Assembly (NCBI RefSeq): GCF_002982115.1
Contig: NZ_CP019980.1
Coordinates: 2,426,001 to 2,490,000 of the forward strand
Direction: 5' to 3'
DNA length: 64,000 nucleotides
From: Lysinibacillus sphaericus
Lineage (GTDB): Bacteria > Bacillota > Bacilli > Bacillales_A > Planococcaceae
This document shows positions 9,146 through 16,932 of this stretch, one piece after another. The translations under genes and the position numbers were made by a program. Position 1 is the stretch's first letter, and every line of letters begins with the position of its first letter. The notes beneath the pieces are model-generated. The model was given only the letters and a program-made list of their open reading frames with translations. It was not told the DNA's origin and did no database searches.

Positions 9146-9877
9146 TTAGTTATTGGGTGTTACGTCAATAGTTAATGGTTCACTTGTTGAACCACCAAGT
9201 AGTGCATTTGCAGAGGCTGTAATCGAGATACCACCTTCTGCAGCTTGACCAGAAAATGTGATAACTGCTTGTTGATCTGTGTTGACAGTAATTGATTGAG
9301 CTGTTAACGCTGTAGTACCTGTGTTAATTGTCCAATTAGCAATATTAGAGGCATTTGTTAGAAATAGGTCACCCGTTAAATCCACAGTAACCTTTGGATT
9401 TATTTGTCCTACATCCACTGTGCTAGCAGTGCCCAGCTTAGCCCATGTCGTATAATAAATATGAACTTTATCATCAGGCTCTAATTTATAAGCATCTAAA
9501 CCAACAGTTGGGCTAATACCATTTACAGTGTATACCCAACCATCCCAACCATTTAAGCTGCCACTAGCTCGCCCATCAACAGATTCAAGATAAGGACCAT
9601 AGATAGGATGAATAGTAACTATATATGGAATACCGTTTGCTGTTAATGTATTTTCCATTAGTGATAATGCCGTAGTTCCAGTTGAGACAATCTCTGTTGT
9701 TGCTGGTAGGATGGAGCCATATAAACCGTCAACAGCTAATTGGACATCGAATGTTGCAATTTGTGCCTCTTGTTTTGTAGGTTGTAATACTGTTGTTGCA
9801 CTTGCTGTCGGTGATAATAGCGAAACAGCTAAAAGAAAAGCGAACGCTATATGCCACCATTTTTTAAAAGTAACCAT
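9146..9877 (-). CDS. Secreted DUF4430 (transcobalamin beta-domain-like) protein
   Basis: A 243-residue exported protein: signal peptide about 1-27 (ending ASATT), then a DUF4430-like domain about 40-145 with GWDGWVYTVNGISPTVG and DKVHIYYTTW, then a Thr/Val/Ile-rich beta domain about 150-243. There is no lipobox, SLH or sortase motif, so it should be released or held by the other surface proteins. The start has AGGAGG 8 bases upstream, in a leader (TTTTCAAAATG) much like those of the two SLH-protein genes, which suggests they arose together. It is the first gene after the cobalamin riboswitch. A soluble corrinoid-binding 'hemophore-like' role is my inference; it carries the beta but not the toroid half. 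Confidence 0.8.
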   Translation of the reverse strand: MVTFKKWWHIAFAFLLAVSLLSPTASATTVLQPTKQEAQIATFDVQLAVDGLYGSILPATTEIVSTGTTALSLMENTLTANGIPYIVTIHPIYGPYLESVDGRASGSLNGWDGWVYTVNGISPTVGLDAYKLEPDDKVHIYYTTWAKLGTASTVDVGQINPKVTVDLTGDLFLTNASNIANWTINTGTTALTAQSITVNTDQQAVITFSGQAAEGGISITASANALLGGSTSEPLTIDVTPNN

Positions 9878-9930
9878 TTTGAAAACCTCCTAATTTTATT
9901 GTAGTGAAAGTTTTTGCGATTAACTCCAAT

Positions 9931-9965
9931 AAAAAAGATGCTTCTCTTAAAAAAGGGAAGCATCC
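9931..9965 (-). terminator. Riboswitch-controlled intrinsic terminator
   Basis: On the minus strand, GATGCTTC pairs with GAAGCATC (arms 9957-9964 and 9937-9944) and six T residues follow. It sits between the cobalamin aptamer and the first gene, so it is the natural expression platform for transcriptional shut-off when cobalamin binds. Confidence 0.85.
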
Positions 9966-10061
9966 AAGGTAAACAGAAAAGGAGCATAATAAAATAATAT
10001 GCCTGTCCATCTATTTGCCGTAAGTTCTCCTAGCTTCCGAAGAGAGTTAATACGATGGAAT

Positions 10062-10228
10062 AAAGGCAGGTCTCCTGGCTCGTGTATCCTATTCAGAACC
10101 TTCCCATCTACTGGGGGCATTTTTCCCCGTTTGACAGTGGTATTTTCTGTAGTCATCTACACTTACAGTTGCGGAAACAGCTTCGGCTTTGCACCGAATT
10201 CCCTATTAAGCTCTTAAAAGAGCACCTT
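10062..10228 (-). promoter_or_regulatory. Cobalamin (adenosylcobalamin-type) riboswitch aptamer
   Basis: Read on the minus strand the segment has the conserved order of the cobalamin aptamer: GGTGC near 10226-10222, GGTGCAAAGCCG, GCTGTTTCCGCAACTGTAA, CCACTG, GGGAAGG, and the B12 box GAGCCAGGAGACCTGCC at 10081-10065. All core elements are present and undamaged. It lies 190 bases upstream of the first DUF4430 gene with a terminator between. This is the main evidence that the operon handles cobalamin. Confidence 0.97.
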
Positions 10229-10258
10229 TATTCTGCAATTGCTATTCACTTGATGTTT

Positions 10259-10286
10259 AGTTTAACATATTTTCCTCATTTTCCAA
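10259..10286 (-). promoter_or_regulatory. Candidate promoter of the cobalamin operon
   Basis: On the minus strand TTGGAA (10286-10281) and TAAACT (10264-10259) are separated by 16 bases, about 30 bases ahead of the riboswitch. It is a moderate match to a sigma-A promoter. Confidence 0.45.
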
Positions 10287-10320
10287 ATAGTTAAATAAAA
10301 AGGATAGATATTCCTTATCG

Positions 10321-10350
10321 AATAATGGAGTTACCTCCATTATTTTTGTT
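10321..10350 (+). terminator. Orphan intrinsic terminator-like hairpin
   Basis: AATAATGGAG pairs with CTCCATTATT across a 4-base loop and TTTTTGTTT follows on the plus strand. No plus-strand gene ends here. The gap 10290-10735 otherwise holds only a short open stretch (10381-10458) that resembles no family I can name. Confidence 0.55.
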
Positions 10351-10735
10351 TATGTATATAAGTTATAATCGCAAGAAGAAACCGATAGATATCCCACTCT
10401 TCCGATTGTTAAAGCTATTACAAGTTATGTAGTAGATCGCAATATTGAGAAAAACTAGGGACAGATTTCTAAAATATTGTAGGGAAGAGAAGGGAGATAA
10501 GCTTTACTACTCAGGGAATATGAAGCTTTTTGAGGAGAAGCAGTTATCTTTAAAGATAATCCTATGAAATTTATCAATCAGGAAGTTTCTTTATTTTTTT
10601 ATGATAAACAGAAGGTAAAATCATAGCATATAGTACATTTTCTTATCATATATATTATACATTGAAGTGTAATAATGATATTTTATAAATAGATAGACTT
10701 TTCACTCAATTTAAAATAAGTAAGGAGTGTTGAAT

Positions 10736-12535
10736 TTGATATCTTTTTCTAAACCAGATGTAGAACAGTTTTTACGAACATTTTCGATTGGTGATTTTGC
10801 GGTGAGTCCAGATGAAAAACAGCTAGTTTTCAGTACAAATTTAAGTGGCAAGTATAATTTATGGGCGATGAATTTACCAAATACGTTCCCGACACAGCTT
10901 ACTTTCATTGACCAAAGCTGCCAAGGGCTTATCTATGACAAACAAGGACGGTTTATCATTGCTGGTTTTGACAGGAATGGGGACGAAAATACGCAATTTT
11001 ATGGAATTCCACTTCAAGGTGGAACAATGAAAAAAATTATTTATGAAGAAGGAACTCGCAATTCTGTGCCCATTTTATCTGAAGATGGGAACAAGCTTTA
11101 TTATACATCTTCGAAAGAAAATCCAACATATTTAAATGCATATGTCTATGACTTGGTGACAGGTGAGGAAAAAACAGTTCTTGTGGGAAAAGATGCGCCC
11201 ACTTTTTTACTCGATTTTAGCCCGAATGAAGAGGTAGCCCTCTACTATAAACATTTTGCTAATACGAATACACTACTATACGCTAAACGAGGAGAGGAGC
11301 ATATTCTCCTGACTCCGCCAACAGATCAGCAACATACGGTCGGTGACGCAGTGTTTGTATCCGATAACCTCATCTATTTATTAACAAATTACAATGCTGA
11401 TTTTACGTATTTGGCTTCCTATAATTTAGAGACAAATGAGTTTGTAAAATTGAAAGATTTAGAGAATGAAAGCTTTACTACGTTGAAATATAACAAAGAA
11501 AAGCAGTGTCTGTATGTCATCAGTGAAAAAGGTGTAGAAGATCATTTGTATAAGCATGATTTGTTATTGAATAATTGGGAAGAACTCGATTCACCATGCA
11601 GTATTATTGAAAAACTTATCGTCACAAAATCCGGTAATTTGTATTTATTAGGAAGAAGTGCGACGAAGCCACATAATATCTATTATTTTAAGGAAAATGG
11701 ATGGACTTCTTTAACGGAATACACAGTTCCAGGCGTAGATCAAAGTGAATTAGTGGAGCCAGATGTGATTACGTATTCTTCCTTTGATGGACTTGAAATA
11801 GAGTCCTTATTTTTCAAAGCTAACAAAGAAAATGATAATGGTGAAATCATTTTTTGGCCGCATGGTGGCCCGTAAGCCGCAGAGCGAAAATTTTTTAGAG
11901 CTTCCTTCCAATTCTTTTTAAATAATGGGTATAGCATTTTTGCGCCAAATTTCCGTGGATCAACAGGCTATGGATTAGCTTTCACAAAAATGGTAGAGGG
12001 AGATTGGGGACACGGTCCAAGACTTGATAATGTAGCTGGTCTCGACTGGCTCATTGAAAATAATTACGCGAAAAAAGGCAATATTTTATTGATGGGCGGA
12101 AGTTACGGAGGATACATGGCCTTATTGCTCCACGGTAGACACGCTGATTATTTCAAAGCCGTCGTGGATATATTTGGTCCATCTGATTTGTTCTCATTTA
12201 TCAACTCAGTTCCTGAAGACTGGAAGCCCATTATGGATCAGTGGGTGGGAAACCCGGAAAAAGACAAGCAAAAACTCATTGAATACTCACCAATTACTTA
12301 TTTAGAAAACATGGTGAAACCAATGCTAGTTATCCAAGGAGCCAATGACCCGCGTGTTGTAAAAGAGGAATCTGATCAAATCGTGCAGGCTTTAAAAGAT
12401 AAAGGTCGTGAGGTCGAGTATATGCTTCTTGAAGACGAAGGACATGGCTTTTCTAAAAAAGAAAATGAAATTGCTGTTTATCAAAAAATCCTGTCATTTT
12501 TGAATCAGTTCGTTGAATCTAAAGTGAAAGCATAA
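10736..12535 (+). pseudogene. S9 family (prolyl oligopeptidase/acylaminoacyl) peptidase, in-frame nonsense mutation
   Basis: A 600-codon reading frame for a cytosolic serine peptidase with an N-terminal beta-propeller and C-terminal alpha/beta-hydrolase domain. It is interrupted by a single TAA at 11873-11875 (codon 380), right after HGGP. The frame continues past it without a shift (AAERKFFRASFQFFL, then PNFRGSTGYG), so a CAA-to-TAA change is the simplest explanation; Gln follows HGGP in related proteins as I recall them. The triad region downstream is intact: GGSYGGYM (Ser), GANDPRVV (Asp), DEGHGF (His). TTG at 10736 has AAGGAG 8 bases upstream. Restart at ATG 11990 would give a 181-residue hydrolase piece lacking the propeller, which is unlikely to be normal enzyme. 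Confidence 0.85.
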
Positions 12536-12649
12536 TGATACGTATGATAAAAGAAAAATAAGCCCAACTGGGAAAAAACCTAAAGAGTATTAACAATTCT
12601 TTCTTTAAGTAATGAGGGCGTAAGTTGATGGAAATATTAGTTGAAGTGA

Positions 12650-12689
12650 AAAAAGACTAGATTCTACATCAGTAGACCCTAGTCTTTTT
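12650..12689 (+). terminator. Intrinsic terminator downstream of the peptidase
   Basis: AAAAAGACTAG pairs with CTAGTCTTTTT (11 bp) around an 18-base loop, with the T-run on the plus strand. The 540-base gap 12536-13075 also contains two further hairpins listed separately and no gene I can support. Confidence 0.65.
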
Positions 12690-12916
12690 CCATTTATCGT
12701 CCGTTTATAAGGGCAAAGAGAACATTGTATGTGCTAGTGCACGAATTTAAATCCTCATTCTCGGCAAATCATTTTAGTTTAGATAATATAATACTAGCGA
12801 GGGAATATATGAATTGCTCCTGGAGTTACAAAGCGAAACACCTAGTTGCTGCGACTGCTTTTTTTACGTTAAACAAACGAGTACAGAGCGAGGCATAATT
12901 AGATTTTCGTATTGAA

Positions 12917-12944
12917 AATCCCCCTGACCAACGTCAGGGGGATT
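12917..12944. other. GC-rich hairpin
   Basis: AATCCCCCTGAC pairs perfectly with GTCAGGGGGATT across a 4-base loop. T-runs are weak on both sides. It could be an old terminator for either strand. Confidence 0.45.
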
Positions 12945-12992
12945 ATTGAGTGACTAAGCATTCGCAGTCCATTTCTGTTTTGTACAGCATAA

Positions 12993-13022
12993 AGCCGCAT
13001 TCTCATGTTGAAAAATGCGGCT
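12993..13022 (-). terminator. Hairpin downstream of the DapA-like gene
   Basis: AGCCGCATT pairs with AATGCGGCT. It follows the stop codon of the minus-strand DapA-like gene by about 57 bases. The T-rich tail is short (TTTATGC), so termination would be modest. Confidence 0.45.
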
Positions 13023-13078
13023 GTTTCAAAAAAGTCGTTTGTTTGAGTCAACTGTGTATAGTAGGTGGAAATTAGTTA

Positions 13079-13876
13079 CTAATTAATGGGTGATCGACAA
13101 GGACCTACTTTTATACCAAGGGAATTGTAATGTTCTTTTATGTTAATAATGGCTTGATAATGTGTCACTTCGTCAATTAGTTGATTTATTTTATGAACGT
13201 CAACTGGTTTTTTCATTAGTAGGTCATTTAAAATTTGCTTGATTTCTTTAGGGTAAACATTGCCTACCATACTGGAAAGTCCATTGCAGCCACCGAGTAT
13301 TTTTTCTATGAGGTCAACATCTCCTCCAGCAAACATAATGAAATCATCGGGTAACTGTGTATTTTTATGACGCTTCACATTGTACTCTTCTTTAAGGCCG
13401 ATAAGGTTCGGGTGTTGTTGAGAAACAAGTTCATCCAGGGATTCAACACTTAGGTTAAATCCAGTTCGGGCAGGATTATTATATAGCACAACTTTTTTAG
13501 TAGTATGTGTTAGCAATTCATTAACATAAGCAATGGCTTGTTTTTGTGATGGTTGAATATAAAGTGGAAACTGGACAAGAATGGCATCAAAAACAGATTT
13601 CTCAAGTGCTTGAATTAGTTTTATCGCATCTCTCGTTCTCGCACCTGAAACACCAAACATTAGTTCAATATTTTGAAAGTTTTGCTTATTAAAGTAATCA
13701 ATGATTTGCAATCGTTCATCAATGCTCATTGAATTTTGCTCACCGGTAGAACCAGATACAAGTAGTGACTCAATTCCGTTATTCTTTAAATGTTCAACAA
13801 TGGGGTTGAAACCTTCTAAATATAAGCTTTCATCATCATGAAAGGGGGTTGGAATAGCAACATTTAGATTTTTCAT
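13079..13876 (-). CDS. Dihydrodipicolinate synthase/N-acetylneuraminate lyase family protein, shortened C-terminus
   Basis: A 265-residue TIM-barrel class I aldolase. It shows GSTGE (the GTTGE-type carboxylate-binding loop, about residues 43-47), the catalytic Tyr in LYNNPARTG (about 133) and the Schiff-base Lys in LIGLKEE (about 160). Family members usually run to about 290-300 residues; this one stops just after VGPCRSPIN, losing the final helix or helices. It may be a slightly truncated but folded lyase. ATG at 13876 has GGAGG 9 bases upstream. It lies behind a cupin gene on the same strand and opposite a LysR gene, so it is more likely a catabolic aldolase (keto-acid or sugar-acid) than lysine-pathway DapA. 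Substrate unknown. Confidence 0.8.
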   Translation of the reverse strand: MKNLNVAIPTPFHDDESLYLEGFNPIVEHLKNNGIESLLVSGSTGEQNSMSIDERLQIIDYFNKQNFQNIELMFGVSGARTRDAIKLIQALEKSVFDAILVQFPLYIQPSQKQAIAYVNELLTHTTKKVVLYNNPARTGFNLSVESLDELVSQQHPNLIGLKEEYNVKRHKNTQLPDDFIMFAGGDVDLIEKILGGCNGLSSMVGNVYPKEIKQILNDLLMKKPVDVHKINQLIDEVTHYQAIINIKEHYNSLGIKVGPCRSPIN

Positions 13877-14045
13877 CAATTATATCCTCCAATTATTTAC
13901 CCAATAATATTAATATAGAACCAACGTAATACCACCACTTTGTACGGATAAGAGGAGGAACTATCTCTCCACGTGTGTTCACGAATCCGTACAAACTTAT
14001 TGTCAGAGGTATGAGTAAATTCATTGCTGGCAGGAGCTTGTTATT

Positions 14046-14594
14046 TTACTTTTCTGGTAAAATATCATTCTTATTCGTGATATTTTCTTTAACAACATGT
14101 TTTGCTCCTGACCCAACAGGTTCTTCCAAAAACCATGTCCCCATACCGGAAACAGTAGGTACATCCTGGATAGTATAAAGAACAGCATTTTCATGATCAG
14201 ACGTATTGCAATGTTCGTGTGAAAGCCAAGCAGGAGATACAAATACATCGCCTTTTTCCCACTCAATTTTCTCGCCATTAATGATACTATAGCCTTCTCC
14301 TTCAAATACAATAAAGATAGCCAAATTACTGTGTTTGTGTGGGTTATTATGTTCACCTGGCGCCAATACTTGGACCACTGCGTTTATAGTAGGGGTCACA
14401 CCGTATTTATCACCAGTATCTTTATTTATCAGCGAAACTGCGCCTCTGCCATCACCCATAAAATCGCTAGACAATGAATCATCTAATTGTGCCTTTATAT
14501 CTGTTCCTTTCCAAATACAAGGACGAACAGTCGGCTTGGTACTTTTTTGTAAAAAATCTTTGTAACTAATAATATCCGTTCTTTGATCGCTCAT
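14046..14594 (-). CDS. Cupin-domain protein (gentisate dioxygenase-like)
   Basis: A 182-residue single-cupin protein. The first cupin motif reads PGEHNNPHKHSNLAIFIVFE with two candidate metal-binding His plus a Glu; the second is GDVFVSPAWLSHEHCN with a third His. The spacing resembles gentisate 1,2-dioxygenase and related ring-cleavage cupins, but the chain is about half their length, so an isomerase or accessory sugar/aromatic-acid role is equally possible. ATG has GGAGG 8 bases upstream. It is 169 bases upstream of the DapA-like gene on the same strand and divergent from a LysR regulator, a typical layout for a small inducible catabolic unit. The inducer is unknown. Confidence 0.75.
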   Translation of the reverse strand: MSDQRTDIISYKDFLQKSTKPTVRPCIWKGTDIKAQLDDSLSSDFMGDGRGAVSLINKDTGDKYGVTPTINAVVQVLAPGEHNNPHKHSNLAIFIVFEGEGYSIINGEKIEWEKGDVFVSPAWLSHEHCNTSDHENAVLYTIQDVPTVSGMGTWFLEEPVGSGAKHVVKENITNKNDILPEK

Positions 14595-14877
14595 TTTAAT
14601 AACCTCCTAGGTTTTTTGAGAATTTTTTAACCTTCCTGTGCTTCCATCGCCCTATCAAATCTTAAAGGCACCTCCTTTCAAGACTAAGTGAATTTAAAGC
14701 AATACAGCGTTGGAAAGGGAAACCCACTTTATTAAATACTGTTATAAACTGGGCTTGTAATTACAGTTTAGGGCACCTCAAACCATAGTTCAATTCAATT
14801 ATTTATATAGTAATAATAGGTTAAAACTATGATACAATACATATTGCCATAAATTGATTTATGAGGGGGACCCTAGA

Positions 14878-15771
14878 ATGGAACTAAGACAACTTGAATA
14901 TTTTCGTTCAGTATGCCAGGAACTTCACTTTACAAGAGCTGCAGAAAAGATTGGAATTTCCCAACCATCTTTAAGCCAACAAATTCGCCTATTGGAGCAT
15001 GAGATTGGAGCACCTTTATTTGATCGAATTGGTAAAAAGACGGCACTTACAGAATCAGGAAGACTACTTCTGAAGTATACTCAGAATATTTTCCATGAAA
15101 TAGAACAAGCACAAACTGCTATAAAGGAATTAAACGGACTCCAAAGAGGAAATATTTCTATCGGAACATTGTTAACAGTTGAAAATTACCTAATTCCACC
15201 GACATTACTTAATTTTCATCGTTTATACCCTGCTATTAAAATTTCTGTGTTTGGACTACGCACGGAAGACATTAGGATAAGCTTGTTAGAAAATAAATTG
15301 GATATAGGGATTGTTTTTTTACCTATGAAAGATAGAGAATTAGAATCGATTTCTTTGTACAAGGAGGAACTGGCTCTTGCGGTACCCAATGGGCATCCAT
15401 TAGAAGAACAGGAAATGGTCCATTTGGATGTTTTGCGGACAACATCGTCCGTTTTATTTCCTGAAAACTACTTTATAAGACAACTTATCAATAAATCTTG
15501 CAATGACTTGGGATTTCTCCCTCAGCCAGCTTTTGAAATAACAACGATGGAATCGTTAATTGACATGGTTGAAAAAGGAGTAGGAGTGACTATATTGCCT
15601 AAACCTTATTTAGAGTGCCTTAGCAATAATAAAATAACAGTCATTCCAATTGTAAATTCTAATCTTTCCCGAGAAGTAGGAATCGTCTATAGGAAAGATA
15701 AATATATGGGTGCTGCTACACGTATGTTTATTGAACAGCTAAAGGCCACCACAATTAATTTGAATTATTAA
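14878..15771 (+). CDS. LysR-type transcriptional regulator
   Basis: A 297-residue LysR regulator. The N-terminal winged helix-turn-helix spans about 1-60 (MELRQLEYFRSVCQELHFTR, then ISQPSLSQQIRLLE), followed by a two-lobed effector-binding domain to the end. ATG at 14878 has GAGGGGG 8 bases upstream and begins the canonical ELRQLEYF sequence; an in-frame ATG eight codons earlier lacks support. It is divergent from the cupin and DapA-like genes across 283 bases, so it most likely controls them and itself. That intergenic space holds ATAGTT...AACTAT half-sites flanking an AT-rich stretch near 14785-14830, compatible with but not proof of a LysR site. Confidence 0.93.
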   Translation: MELRQLEYFRSVCQELHFTRAAEKIGISQPSLSQQIRLLEHEIGAPLFDRIGKKTALTESGRLLLKYTQNIFHEIEQAQTAIKELNGLQRGNISIGTLLTVENYLIPPTLLNFHRLYPAIKISVFGLRTEDIRISLLENKLDIGIVFLPMKDRELESISLYKEELALAVPNGHPLEEQEMVHLDVLRTTSSVLFPENYFIRQLINKSCNDLGFLPQPAFEITTMESLIDMVEKGVGVTILPKPYLECLSNNKITVIPIVNSNLSREVGIVYRKDKYMGAATRMFIEQLKATTINLNY

Positions 15772-15895
15772 ACCAATAAAGATACTGATTAAAGATTACC
15801 TAGTTGAACCTAACGAGGTGGTGTTGCAATGGATAACACGCTAAAACAACAATGAATTCTCTTAAGGTCCATTTGTTGGGAAGTTCCGAAATCAA

Positions 15896-15920
15896 AACCC
15901 CTTGATGCTCAAGGGGGGTT
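15896..15920 (+). terminator. GC-rich hairpin downstream of lysR
   Basis: AACCCCTTGA pairs with TCAAGGGGGGTT around a 3-base loop, about 125 bases after the LysR stop codon. There is no T-run, so it may only be a weak terminator or an mRNA end-stabilising stem. Confidence 0.45.
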
Positions 15921-16060
15921 CCGAATTGTTCATTTTTATCGTTTATACATGATTTTAAAGCAAAATAGATATTATAAAGGTTGTCACTTAACGATCGGAA
16001 GTGGTTAGATTAAAAAAATAAGACAGAATAAAATTTGGGTAGGATAATGGATAAAAGAGG

Positions 16061-16170
16061 GATGAGGAGGATGCTTTAGATGTTGTCCAGCAAACAGTGC
16101 TACCGGCGATTGAGTCCATTCATCGTGAAGCCCAAGTTCGCTTAGTGTATCCATCCAATCTCTTTGTAAT
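16061..16170 (+). pseudogene. Possible fragment of an ECF sigma-factor gene
   Basis: A short open stretch reads DEEDALDVVQQTVLPAIESI, which resembles region 2 of extracytoplasmic-function sigma factors (EDALDVVQET-type helix). There is no start with a ribosome site, no other sigma region, and stops close on both sides. If real it is a relic. The rest of 15772-16254 shows no gene. Confidence 0.3.
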
Positions 16171-16254
16171 TCTATACAAAAAACCACTATGCAAAGTAAA
16201 AACAATTAAAGTATAGCTTTTTTTATCTATTTTTTATTAAACTAACAAAAATAC

Positions 16255-16283
16255 TTGCAACATCTGTTTTAGTACTATATAGT
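16255..16283 (+). promoter_or_regulatory. Promoter of the TetR gene
   Basis: TTGCAA (16255-16260) and TATAGT (16278-16283) are separated by exactly 17 bases. The -10 box lies inside the palindromic operator, so bound repressor would block RNA polymerase. Confidence 0.7.
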
Positions 16284-16288
16284 ACTAA
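16269..16288. promoter_or_regulatory. TetR operator 1 (20-bp perfect palindrome)
   Basis: TTAGTACTATATAGTACTAA is a perfect palindrome directly upstream of the TetR gene. Nearly the same sequence recurs before the next gene, which strongly suggests autoregulation plus control of the target gene. Confidence 0.82.
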
Positions 16289-16308
16289 TTATGACAAAAG
16301 GAAAATTA

Positions 16309-16875
16309 ATGAATCAAAAACGTGTAATTGAAGTCGCTGCAACATTATTTTTAGAAAAAGGGTTTGCTTATACAAGCATGGATGAATTAGTTCGTGTAAG
16401 CAAAGTTTCAAAGTCTAATGTGTATTATCACTTTTCTAATAAGGAAGAATTGTTGGATGGGGTTGTCGATTATTGGATTGCAATGTATCAAGCTGCAATT
16501 GATGGCTTACTATCTCAAAACCAATTATTAGTTGAAGATCGTATCCAACTGTTTTTAAAGCAATTATCACAAGGAGTACAAACGAGAGAATATAAGGGGG
16601 GCTGTCCATTTATTACGCTTTATATTCAAAGCCCTACAAATGCCTCAAAAGTAAAAGAAAAAATAGGTCTTTTTTTCGTAGGATTACAAACGAAAGTTTC
16701 TCTATTACTTAAACAAGGGGTAGAGAATGGTGAATTTAAAAAGACAATTAATATTGACGAGGTTGCATCTCTTTTTATTACAAATCTTGAAGGAGCGCTA
16801 TTTATTTCAGAAACACTGAAGGATGCAACTGTAATCATGAAAACAGCAGATCATTTGTTTAACTTGCTTCGATAA
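16309..16875 (+). CDS. TetR/AcrR family repressor
   Basis: A 188-residue regulator with the TetR N-terminal helix-turn-helix (RVIEVAATLFLEKGF, then VSKVSKSNVYYHFSNKEEL) and an all-helical ligand domain. A Cys lies in GGCPF at about residue 104, a position often seen in the YxaF/LmrA-like group. I place the start at the ATG at 16309 because AAAGGA lies 6 bases upstream; the in-frame ATG at 16291 falls almost at the predicted transcription start and would be leaderless. It is bracketed by two copies of the TTAGTACT operator, so it probably represses itself and the downstream reductase-hydrolase fusion. The ligand is unknown. Confidence 0.92.
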   Translation: MNQKRVIEVAATLFLEKGFAYTSMDELVRVSKVSKSNVYYHFSNKEELLDGVVDYWIAMYQAAIDGLLSQNQLLVEDRIQLFLKQLSQGVQTREYKGGCPFITLYIQSPTNASKVKEKIGLFFVGLQTKVSLLLKQGVENGEFKKTINIDEVASLFITNLEGALFISETLKDATVIMKTADHLFNLLR

Positions 16876-16891
16876 AAGAAGCATTTTTTTT
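16865..16891 (+). terminator. Intrinsic terminator overlapping the TetR stop codon
   Basis: TGCTTC pairs with GAAGCA across a 7-base loop that contains the TAA stop, followed by eight T residues. It separates the TetR transcript from the next gene, which therefore needs its own promoter. Confidence 0.72.
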
Positions 16892-16899
16892 ACACCAAA

Positions 16900-16919
16900 T
16901 TAGTACTAAATAGTACTAA
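16900..16919. promoter_or_regulatory. TetR operator 2
   Basis: TTAGTACTAAATAGTACTAA matches operator 1 at 19 of 20 positions, and sits just upstream of the ribosome site of the fusion gene. A TTTACA box just upstream could serve as -35. Confidence 0.8.
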
Positions 16920-16932
16920 AAGGAGGATTTAT

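Noticed and set aside
10082-10294. Short plus-strand frames across the B12 riboswitch
   Set aside because: The bases are fully explained by the conserved riboswitch on the other strand.
10381-10458. Open stretch reading DRYPTLPIVKAITSYVV before the S9 peptidase
   Set aside because: It looks like the tail of a protein but I cannot connect it to a family, and it has no start; too short to call.
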